A DNA stretch of 64,000 nt, taken from positions 248,001 to 312,000 of the forward strand of contig NZ_OZ245041.1 in the NCBI RefSeq assembly GCF_965224175.1. Reading direction: 5' to 3'. Under the pieces are notes generated by a model. It saw only the letters and a list, made by a program, of their open reading frames with translations. It was not told where the DNA came from and ran no database searches. Shown one piece after another: positions 18,901-25,406 of this stretch. Positions within the stretch are counted from its first letter, which is position 1. Each line of letters opens with the position of its first letter. Made by a program: the position numbers and the translations under genes. This stretch comes from Kordia sp965224175 (GTDB lineage: Bacteria > Bacteroidota > Bacteroidia > Flavobacteriales > Flavobacteriaceae).

Positions 18901-19665
18901 ACAGGATTAGTAGGAGATAATAACTATGAATTTTACGTACAAGCAGATTGTGGAATGGACGGAGTATCTGCTTGGGCAGGGCCATTTGCATTTGCAACAC
19001 CATATGTAGCCATTCCACCAGATTGTACAAGTGCTACATTTTTAGATTCAGGAGGAATGTCAGGAGATTATTCTAGTGGAGAGGACATTACTTATACTAT
19101 TTGTCCTGATAACGCTGGAGATGGAATAGAAGTAATGTTTACTTTATTTAGCACAGAGAATAATGGAGCAGCAGCTTGTTATGACGGATTAACAATTCAT
19201 AATGGAGCTGATGCTATGGCAACTACAATTGATCCTCCAGGAGGTGGAACAATTTGGTGTTGGGATAGAGATGATATGCCAGAAGTCGGAACAGGAGACT
19301 TGCAAGGTATGACCATTGCATCTACAGATGCTTCAGGATGTTTAACATTTGTATTTACATCTGATGGATCTGTTACAAGAGAAGGATGGGAAGCATCAAT
19401 TGCGTGTGTTCCACTATCAGTTGAATCTTTTGAATCAAGAGGTTTTGTACACTACGTAAATACTGTAAACAATAGTTTTGTAGTAAATGCACAAAGTAAT
19501 GTGAGTTCTATAGAAGTATATAACTTAGTAGGTCAAATTATTACATCTGTAAAACCAAATGCCAATACAGGAGAAGCTTTCTTAGGTTCTGCTAAAAACG
19601 GTGTATATTTTGCAAGAGTAACATTAGATAACGGAAGAACTTCAGTAGTAAAATTCGTGAAGTAA
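15970..19665 (+). CDS. Secreted multidomain FnIII/MAM/CUB protein, T9SS cargo (longer paralogue)
   Basis: A 1231-residue paralogue of the preceding protein. Order: signal peptide (about 1-23); N-terminal beta-sandwich (24-196); FnIII-like (198-292); MAM-like 1 (293-462); FnIII-like (464-557 and 558-650); MAM-like 2 (651-822); FnIII-like (824-917 and 918-1010); CUB-like (1016-1147); T9SS sorting domain (1148-1231). Compared with the shorter copy it has gained about 370 residues, equal to one MAM plus two FnIII-like units. The last 300 codons are nearly the same in the two genes. The repeated make-up favours recombination and length variation. Probably a surface adhesin; no catalytic motif. Confidence 0.85.
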   Translation: MKKITLRVLVIMLFVFTYTGYAQTLNQNAMWPNTSWSLTGTYNADPTALEADPTVSPNFAFDDDDAGNGSDDDIAAESPVIDLTAAHSAGETWITISGNFVYNYNNDDILQFEYWDADASTWNIIGTPINADTAGAPTDNFCSGTTETYTTEILNIVGFTPTQLSGFRYRIYFDDLVGGPGFEWGFCFDSPTITSATPPSCPDPSTLTASNITDTTADLGWLESGSATAWDVEIVTTGTPATGTATATAVPNPYTAMGLTENTEYDYYVRANCAGDGTSTWIGPFTFRTACAPIAAPYSENFETFTTGGAAFVYENCWTGTGGNYYWESAPGTDAGSGGTGPDPSITTGNYFYTEASAGANGDTTDLISPLVDLTALTAPSLSFNYHMFGGEIGTLDVLVNGTTNVWSLSGQQQTSATAAWELAVVDLSAFAGQTISVTLRATSAGTFEGDISIDNIAFDELPSCAAPNALTATNIDGFSAELGWTETGTATLWNVEIVDITAGGTATGTATATGVANPYNATGLTPSNDYEFYVQADCGMDGTSAWVGPFSFSTTVACPAPSVLTAANITETTADLGWTAGGSETLWDVEIVDITAGGTATGTPTATGVANPYNATGLTDSNDYEFYVRADCVGNGTSVWSGPFAFTTACPAFMAPYTEDFETFTTGGAAFVGENCWSATGGAYYWESAPGTDAGSGGTGPDPSITTGNYFYTEASAGALGDITNLVSPLVDLSGLTTPALLFNYHMFGGQIGKLDVLVNGTTSVLTLNGQQQTSATTPWELAVIDLSAFAGQTITITFVGTSGGTFEGDISIDNVSFTELPACPTPNTLTATNITDTTADLGWTENGTSTAWDIEIVDITGGGMFTGTPTISGITTNPYSATGLTQNNDYCFYVRADCGAGSFSAWAGPFCFTTLETCPAPSGLTATNIMETTADLGWTENGAAASWNIELVDITAGGTATGTPTASGVMNPYMATGLVGDNNYEFYVQADCGMDGVSAWAGPFAFATPYVAIPPDCTSATFLDSGGMSGDYSSGEDITYTICPDNAGDGIEVMFTLFSTENNGAAACYDGLTIHNGADAMATTIDPPGGGTIWCWDRDDMPEVGTGDLQGMTIASTDASGCLTFVFTSDGSVTREGWEASIACVPLSVESFESRGFVHYVNTVNNSFVVNAQSNVSSIEVYNLVGQIITSVKPNANTGEAFLGSAKNGVYFARVTLDNGRTSVVKFVK

Positions 19666-19689
19666 TTCTATAAAAATATATTTATCATT

Positions 19690-19719
19690 AAAAGCTGTTC
19701 TTCATTGAACAGCTTTTTT
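19690..19719 (+). terminator. Terminator of the longer FnIII/MAM/CUB gene
   Basis: AAAGCTGTTC / GAACAGCTTT stem and T run, the same as at 15708 apart from one loop base (ttcatt for tttatt). The -33 element of the next promoter lies inside this hairpin. Confidence 0.9.
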
Positions 19720-19735
19720 TGTTTCCCTATATTTG
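19705..19735 (+). promoter_or_regulatory. Promoter of the glycosyltransferase gene, overlapping the terminator
   Basis: TTG at 19705-19707, 20 bases, TATATTTG at 19728-19735. The ATG follows four bases later, so the transcript would be leaderless or nearly so. The -33 box is part of the upstream terminator hairpin. Confidence 0.55.
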
Positions 19736-19739
19736 TCAC

Positions 19740-20747
19740 ATGCAAATAAAATTCTCAATTGTTGTTCCTGTATACAACAGACCAAATGAAGTAGAAGAAC
19801 TCTTAGAAAGTATTTCTAAACAAACGTTTCAAGAAGATTTTGAAGTTGTTATTGTGGAAGATGGTTCTACGCTTTCTTCTGAGGATATTGTAAATGCATA
19901 CAAAGATTCCCTAAATATTAGTTATTACTTTAAGCCAAATTCCGGACCAGGAGATTCTCGCAATTACGGAATGAAACGAGCTAAAGGAAATTACTATTTA
20001 ATATTTGATTCAGATTGCATATTGCCACCACAATATTTAACAGAAGTTTCTAAGTCTTTAAAGGAGGAATATGTAGCTTGTTTTGGCGGACCAGATGCGG
20101 CACATGATTCTTTTACTACAATTCAAAAAGCAATTAGTTACGCTATGACAGCTTTTTTGACAACAGGAGGAATTAGAGGAGGAAAAAATGCAGTAAATAA
20201 ATTTCAACCTAGAAGTTTTAATATGGGAATCTCTAAGGAAGCTTTCGAAAAAACACAAGGTTTTGGGCAAATTCATCCAGGAGAAGATCCAGATTTAACT
20301 ATTCGCATTTGGAAAGAAGGTTATACAACACGCTTAATTCCAGAAGCATTTGTATATCATAAACGCAGAATTTCTTGGGAAAAATTTCATATTCAAGTGA
20401 ATAAATTTGGAATGGTACGCCCAATTTTGAATGTATGGCATCCAGAAACAGCAAAACTTACCTATTGGTTTCCAACACTATTCTGTATTGGTCTAGTAAC
20501 AGCAGCGTTTCTAAGTATATTTTTAAATTTTCATTGGTTTTTAACAGCATATGGTGTATATTTTATTGCCATCTTAGTTGATGCATTGCGAGTGACAAAA
20601 AGTATTACGATTGCATTTTTATCATTAATTGCAGTATGTATTCAATTTTATGGATATGGAATTGGTTTTTTAAAATCAACAATCGCATTAAAACTATTTA
20701 AACAAAAACCCGAACAGAGGTTTCCAAAATTATTCTTTAAAAAATAA
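19740..20747 (+). CDS. Glycosyltransferase family 2, membrane-anchored
   Basis: A GT-A fold glycosyltransferase: MQIKFSIVVPVYNRPNEVEELLESI at the N-terminus, VIVEDGST, the DxD-type metal site in LIFDSDC, the acceptor-side GEDPDLTIR motif, and Trp-rich HKRRISWEKF. Two or three hydrophobic segments at the C-terminus (about 235-315) anchor it in the inner membrane. I chose the ATG at 19740 because it sits right after a promoter and begins the family core; an in-frame TTG at 19719 would overlap the terminator. Substrate unknown. It is followed at two bases by the YbbR gene, so likely an operon with ybbR-like and coaE. Confidence 0.88.
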   Translation: MQIKFSIVVPVYNRPNEVEELLESISKQTFQEDFEVVIVEDGSTLSSEDIVNAYKDSLNISYYFKPNSGPGDSRNYGMKRAKGNYYLIFDSDCILPPQYLTEVSKSLKEEYVACFGGPDAAHDSFTTIQKAISYAMTAFLTTGGIRGGKNAVNKFQPRSFNMGISKEAFEKTQGFGQIHPGEDPDLTIRIWKEGYTTRLIPEAFVYHKRRISWEKFHIQVNKFGMVRPILNVWHPETAKLTYWFPTLFCIGLVTAAFLSIFLNFHWFLTAYGVYFIAILVDALRVTKSITIAFLSLIAVCIQFYGYGIGFLKSTIALKLFKQKPEQRFPKLFFKK

Positions 20748-20749
20748 AC

Positions 20750-21712
20750 ATGTTAAAAGGAATTCAAAGTCTATTTACGGCAACCATCAAAGGAAAAAAG
20801 ATCAATGTGTTCCTTATTTTCTTTGTAATCTCGTTTGTAGTATGGACTTTGGTAAAACTATCTAATACATATACAGATACGATTAAAATGAAAGTCGTAT
20901 ACACGAATTTATCGAATGATAAAATATTATTAGGAAGCCAAGAAAATACAATTGAAGCACAAGTAAAAACAACTGGATTTCGAATGCTTCGCCAAAAAAT
21001 ATTCAAAAAAGAAATAGCAGTAGACTTAAAAAAGGCAACTAAAGTAAGTGCTGAAAATACATTTTATGTACTCTCTGATGACGCAATTAATAAGCATGTT
21101 TATCAAGATATTGAAATTTTAAAAGTGTCACCAGATACCTTATTTGTTACTTTAGGTAAAAACAAAACAAAAAAAGTTCCCGTAATTCATCAGATGGAAT
21201 TAGTATTTGAAAAAGGGTATAATTTATATGATTCTTTACGAATTCAACCAAAAACAATTGAAATTTCTGGTCCAGAAGATGTTGTAGACAACATAAAAGT
21301 TGTGTATACGGAAATACGCAAATTAGAAGAGATAAATAAAGATATCGATCTAGAACTTCAAGTTTTAAAAAATGATTCTTTAAAACGACTTTCTTATGCG
21401 CAGTCAACTGTAAAAGCTGTTGCTAAAGTTGACAAATTCACAGAAGGAAAATTAAATATTCCGTTGCGAGTGCGAAATCTTCCACAAGGATATTCAATCA
21501 AACTTTTTCCAAAAGAAGTGGCTATTACTTACACTGCAAACGTATCAGATTTTAATACCATTACAGAAAATGACTTTGCTATTTATTGTGATTACAAAGA
21601 CATAGAGAATACAGAAGCTTCTTTTTTTATACCTAAATTGGTTAAATTTCCAACAACGGTAAAAACACACCGAATCGAAAACAAAAAAATAAACTTTCTA
21701 ATAAAAAGATGA
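20750..21712 (+). CDS. YbbR-like domain membrane protein
   Basis: The 320-residue protein has a single N-terminal membrane segment (about 20-38, VFLIFFVISFVVWTLVKLS) followed by an extracytoplasmic region with YbbR-type beta repeats (for example VPVIHQMELVFEKGY and IEISGPEDVVDNIKVVYTE). In Firmicutes the related CdaR regulates a diadenylate cyclase; in Flavobacteria such genes commonly stand before coaE and the role is not known. The end overlaps the coaE start by four bases (ATGA), indicating coupling. No cyclase gene is in the window. Confidence 0.82.
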   Translation: MLKGIQSLFTATIKGKKINVFLIFFVISFVVWTLVKLSNTYTDTIKMKVVYTNLSNDKILLGSQENTIEAQVKTTGFRMLRQKIFKKEIAVDLKKATKVSAENTFYVLSDDAINKHVYQDIEILKVSPDTLFVTLGKNKTKKVPVIHQMELVFEKGYNLYDSLRIQPKTIEISGPEDVVDNIKVVYTEIRKLEEINKDIDLELQVLKNDSLKRLSYAQSTVKAVAKVDKFTEGKLNIPLRVRNLPQGYSIKLFPKEVAITYTANVSDFNTITENDFAIYCDYKDIENTEASFFIPKLVKFPTTVKTHRIENKKINFLIKR

Positions 21713-22302
21713 TTGTAGGACTTACAGGAGGAATAGGTAGCGGAAAAACGACTATCGCTAAAATGTTTCATAAATTAGGAGTATCTATCTATATTGCTGA
21801 CATTGAGGCAAAAAAGTTAATGCATACATCTGTAGAAATCAAAGAAGAACTTATTGCAGCCTTTGGTGAAGAAACTTATATTGATGGAGAACTCAATAGA
21901 AGTTATTTGTCAAATATTGTTTTCAACAAGCCAGAAGAACTAAAAAAGATTAATGCTATTGTTCATCCAAGAGTTGGACGGCATTTTAAAGATTGGTATG
22001 CCGAGCGAAGTGAAGAAAAATATGTGATTAAAGAGGTAGCTATTCTTTTTGAAAACGATTCGTACAAACAATGTGATAAAATAATAACTGTTGTCGCTCC
22101 TATAGAAGAACGATTTCGTAGATTACTTCTTAGAGACAAAACAACCAAGCAAGCAATACAAAATAGAATGAATAATCAATGGAGTGATGAACGCAAAACA
22201 GAACTTTCTGATTATGTAATACAAAATGTTGATCTTACAAAAGCTCAAGAACAAGTCGCAAGAATACATCAAGAATTAATAGACTTATGCGATAAAATCT
22301 GA
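21709..22302 (+). CDS. coaE: Dephospho-CoA kinase
   Basis: CoaE phosphorylates the 3'-hydroxyl of dephospho-CoA, the last step of CoA synthesis. P-loop GGIGSGKT (7-14) at the N-terminus, the YIADIEAKKLM substrate segment, VIKEVAILFE, and the lid with RLLLRDKTTKQAIQNRMNNQ are all family marks. Length of 197 residues is typical. It overlaps the YbbR gene by four bases and precedes a two-component operon 72 bases away. Confidence 0.95.
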   Translation: MIVGLTGGIGSGKTTIAKMFHKLGVSIYIADIEAKKLMHTSVEIKEELIAAFGEETYIDGELNRSYLSNIVFNKPEELKKINAIVHPRVGRHFKDWYAERSEEKYVIKEVAILFENDSYKQCDKIITVVAPIEERFRRLLLRDKTTKQAIQNRMNNQWSDERKTELSDYVIQNVDLTKAQEQVARIHQELIDLCDKI

Positions 22303-22307
22303 CAAAA

Positions 22308-22342
22308 TTAACATATTTGTTAAGGTTTGGTTAAAAAGTTAT
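22308..22342. promoter_or_regulatory. GTTAA repeats with 11-bp period upstream of the two-component operon
   Basis: A perfect inverted repeat TTAACA-TATT-TGTTAA (22308-22323) overlaps a series GTTAA (22319), GTTAA (22330) and GTTAT (22338). The first two are exactly 11 bases apart, the period at which OmpR/PhoB-type regulators bind. A -7-like TAATTTTG follows at 22362-22369. It could be an autoregulatory site of the downstream regulator. Confidence 0.4.
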
Positions 22343-22374
22343 TATAACCGATATTATACGTTAATTTTGATCAA

Positions 22375-23955
22375 ATGAGTAAACGATTATTTGTTGTTCT
22401 AGTCATTTTGATGAGTTTATCACTTGTCGGAATTATATTTGTTCAAGGATATTGGATCGCTTCTGCTGTGAAAGAAAAGCAAGAATCTTTTTCCCTTAAT
22501 GCAAATCAAATTCTAACAAATGTCTCAGAAAGAGTTACCGATTCTGAAGATCGAAGATATTATTTGAAATTTCAAAAACTAATAGATAGTGTTGGTGACT
22601 TGAAAGATTCAGAAGTTGTAAATGTGTTTCAAATTACAAGTAGAGACGAAAAAAATAATGAAACAAGCATTTACACAAGAGGTATAATTGAAGAAGATTA
22701 CAATATTTTTCCAACGTTCATTGACAATACTACTGAAGACGACAGTACTTCCATTAAAAACTTTAAGCGTATTGAAACGCGTGTTATTTACCGCGAAGAT
22801 TTATTAGATGATGCCGATTTAAAATTATCGCCCGTGCAGAAGTTTAAAAAGGTGATTAATGTCTCTAAAGTAATGGGAGAGTATAAGGACATTATTAATG
22901 AATTAACCAGACAAGTACCAATTCATGAGCGCGTTTCTAATGATTTATTAGAATTTTTGTTACAAGCATATTTAGATGAACTCGATTTAGATTTAGATTT
23001 TGAATTTGGAGTATATGATGATGGCTTGGCAACCAAAATAAAATCTGATAAGTTTAAAATTGACAATGATGGAATTTATGACGTGCCACTTTTTGATGAT
23101 GATGACCAAAAAAGTGGATATACATTATTTGTAAGTTTCCCTAAAAAGAACAAATATGTATTATCATCAATTATGGGAATGGCAATTATGTCCATAGTTT
23201 TTACGTTAATAATAATAATAGCATATTCAAGTGCCTTATACCAACTGATTAAACAAAAACAGATATCAGAAATAAAAACTGATTTTATCAATAACATGAC
23301 GCATGAGTTTAAAACGCCAATTGCAACGATCAATTTAGCGTTAGACGCAGTGAGAAACCCAAAAGTTATTGATGATAAAGAAAAGGTAAAACGATATCTG
23401 CGAATGATTCGTGAAGAAAACAAACGAATGCATGCACAAGTAGAAAATGTATTGCAAATTTCTAAACTTGAAAAGAATCAGTTAGATATCAGTAAGGAAG
23501 AAGTAGACATTCACGACTTAATTGAAGATGCAATGTCGCATATAGAACTTATTGTTGAAGATAGAAAAGGCTATGTAAAAATGCATTTGGAAGCAAATGA
23601 CACAATGGTAATGGCAAATGATACGCATTTTACCAATGTCTTAGTAAATGTATTAGACAATGCAATTAAGTACACAGAAGGTGAACCAAAGATTGACATT
23701 TACACTCAAGTAGTGAAAAATAATATACAGATAAAAATAAAAGACCAAGGACAAGGAATGTCCAAATCTGTACAAAAAAGAATATTTGAAAAATTTTATA
23801 GAGAACATACAGGTGACATACATAATGTAAAAGGACATGGACTTGGACTAGCTTATGTAAAACGGATTGTAGATGATCATGATGGTCAAATATCTGTTGA
23901 AAGTGAAAAAGGAAAAGGAAGTACATTCATTATTAAATTACCATTAATATCGTAG
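22375..23955 (+). CDS. Two-component sensor histidine kinase (RprX-like)
   Basis: A 526-residue membrane kinase: membrane helix (about 5-28), extracytoplasmic sensor region (30-260), second membrane helix (about 263-288), HisKA domain with the phospho-acceptor His310 in NNMTHEFKTPIA, then an HATPase_c domain with N, G1 (KDQGQGMS) and G2 (GHGLGLAYVKRIV) boxes. It should autophosphorylate and pass phosphate to the regulator encoded six bases downstream. Overall size and pairing resemble RprX/RprY of Bacteroides; the signal sensed is unknown. The sensor region is acidic and Asp-rich around 150-240. Confidence 0.92.
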   Translation: MSKRLFVVLVILMSLSLVGIIFVQGYWIASAVKEKQESFSLNANQILTNVSERVTDSEDRRYYLKFQKLIDSVGDLKDSEVVNVFQITSRDEKNNETSIYTRGIIEEDYNIFPTFIDNTTEDDSTSIKNFKRIETRVIYREDLLDDADLKLSPVQKFKKVINVSKVMGEYKDIINELTRQVPIHERVSNDLLEFLLQAYLDELDLDLDFEFGVYDDGLATKIKSDKFKIDNDGIYDVPLFDDDDQKSGYTLFVSFPKKNKYVLSSIMGMAIMSIVFTLIIIIAYSSALYQLIKQKQISEIKTDFINNMTHEFKTPIATINLALDAVRNPKVIDDKEKVKRYLRMIREENKRMHAQVENVLQISKLEKNQLDISKEEVDIHDLIEDAMSHIELIVEDRKGYVKMHLEANDTMVMANDTHFTNVLVNVLDNAIKYTEGEPKIDIYTQVVKNNIQIKIKDQGQGMSKSVQKRIFEKFYREHTGDIHNVKGHGLGLAYVKRIVDDHDGQISVESEKGKGSTFIIKLPLIS

Positions 23956-23961
23956 ACTAAC

Positions 23962-24675
23962 ATGGAGATTCAAAACAAAAAAATTTTATTAGTAGAAGAT
24001 GATCCGAATTTTGGAACTGTATTAAAAGACTATCTATCAATGAACGATTATGACGTTGTTCATGCAAAGAACGGAATGGAAGGATTTGAAAAATTCAAAA
24101 AAGACAATTACGACCTTTGCATCCTTGACGTAATGATGCCGTATAAAGATGGTTTTACACTTGCGAAAGAAATTCGTGAAAAAAATACAGAAGTTCCAAT
24201 CATTTTCTTAACAGCCAAAGCATTAAAAGAAGATGTAATGAAAGGTTACAAAGTAGGTGCAGATGATTACCTAAACAAGCCTTTTGATTCGGAAGTATTA
24301 TTGATGAAAATCAAAGCAATAATGCAACGTAAAACATCAGATTCTGTAGCAGATAGCAAACAATTTGAATTTGTTATTGGAAGATTTAGTTTAAATTCTA
24401 AGCTTCGTTTCTTAACATTCGATACTGAAGAACCAACTAAATTATCACCAAAAGAAAATGAGTTGCTTCGTTTGTTAGCATTGCATGAAAATGATTTAAT
24501 GCCAAGAGAACTTGCATTAACAAAAATATGGAGGGATGATAACTACTTCACTTCAAGATCAATGGATGTATATATCGCAAAACTACGTAAGTATCTAAAA
24601 AGAGATGAAGATGTAGAGATTTTAAATATTCATGGTGAAGGATTTAGATTAGTTATCAAAAATAAAGCAGAGTAG
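23962..24675 (+). CDS. Two-component response regulator, OmpR family (RprY-like)
   Basis: A 237-residue DNA-binding regulator. The receiver domain (about 5-120) has the acidic pair EDD, the phospho-acceptor Asp56 in CILDVMMPYKDG, and the conserved FLTAK and KPFD sites. Residues about 135-235 form an OmpR/PhoB winged helix (LSPKENELLRLL, SRSMDVYIAKLRKYL, GEGFRLV). Partner of the histidine kinase six bases upstream; a terminator follows. It could bind the 11-bp-period repeats before its own operon, which is a guess from spacing. Confidence 0.93.
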   Translation: MEIQNKKILLVEDDPNFGTVLKDYLSMNDYDVVHAKNGMEGFEKFKKDNYDLCILDVMMPYKDGFTLAKEIREKNTEVPIIFLTAKALKEDVMKGYKVGADDYLNKPFDSEVLLMKIKAIMQRKTSDSVADSKQFEFVIGRFSLNSKLRFLTFDTEEPTKLSPKENELLRLLALHENDLMPRELALTKIWRDDNYFTSRSMDVYIAKLRKYLKRDEDVEILNIHGEGFRLVIKNKAE

Positions 24676-24721
24676 TAGCAAACGATCTGCGTTTCCTCAA
24701 CAAAAAACATTTGAAAAATAT

Positions 24722-24749
24722 AGTCGACTTCCCGAATGTCGACTTTTTT
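24722..24749. terminator. Terminator between the response regulator and the convergent cupin gene
   Basis: AGTCGAC, nine-base loop, GTCGACT, then a T run on the + strand and A-rich sequence before the stem, so it could serve both convergent genes. Confidence 0.75.
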
Positions 24750-24751
24750 AA

Positions 24752-25258
24752 TTATTCTCTAGTAAGTCTATGGATAATACTCGAATGTAGAGGATATTCG
24801 CTTGTAAGTTCACTTCTATTCGCCAATTCGAAATCTTCAAAATCAAATCCTGGTGCAACTGTGCAGCCAACGAAAGCATACGAATTTTCTTCTGAAACAC
24901 TTGATGCAAACCAACAACCTGCCGGAACCACCAATTGTGGCTGTTCTCCGTTATTAAAATTCATACCGACTTTGTGTTCAGTATAATTTCCTGCGGCATC
25001 AATTACATGAACGCTTAGTGAGCTTCCGCCGTAAAAATGCCAAATTTCATCTTGCTTGATTCTGTGAAAAGCAGAAAAATTCTCCGAAGTCAACAAAAAA
25101 TAAATACTGGTACAATAACTTCGATCGCCCGAAAAATCATCTGGTAAAGCATTTTTAGCAATCATTTTTTCACTTCTATATACTTCTTTGTAAAATCCAC
25201 CTTCAGGATGTGGTAAAAGTTGTAAACTGTCTACGAGTTTTTGTATTTCTTGACTCAT
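24752..25258 (-). CDS. Cupin domain protein, DUF985 family
   Basis: A 168-residue single-domain cupin of the DUF985 (cupin_5) family. Marks are QLLPHPEGGFYKEVYRS at the N-terminus, SIYFLLTSENFSAFHRIKQDEIWHFYGGSSLSVHVID for the cupin strands, and GCTVAPGFDFEDFELA at the end. I placed the start at the ATG giving MSQEIQKLV, the normal family start; the frame is open 23 codons further upstream but that part has no family likeness. Substrate unknown; not obviously linked to its neighbours. Confidence 0.9.
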   Translation of the reverse strand: MSQEIQKLVDSLQLLPHPEGGFYKEVYRSEKMIAKNALPDDFSGDRSYCTSIYFLLTSENFSAFHRIKQDEIWHFYGGSSLSVHVIDAAGNYTEHKVGMNFNNGEQPQLVVPAGCWFASSVSEENSYAFVGCTVAPGFDFEDFELANRSELTSEYPLHSSIIHRLTRE

Positions 25259-25406
25259 TTTTCTTGGTATTAGATCTTGTATTAGTAGTTTATGATTCGT
25301 TTTTCTTAAACCATGTTTTCTACACATTCAAAGATATCTAATTCCTTAATTGCTTTGTCTACAATTTTTCAATTTTTATAATTAATAAAAAATAATATCA
25401 GTGTAT

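Noticed and set aside
13660..19000. Regularly repeated DNA that could suggest a CRISPR array or satellite
   Set aside because: Repeat units are about 280-510 bases, imperfect and in frame, encoding FnIII and MAM-like domains; no short identical repeats with unique spacers.
19719..19739. Upstream TTG start for the glycosyltransferase
   Set aside because: It would put the start inside the T run of the terminator and before the -7 box; the ATG at 19740 begins the conserved family core.
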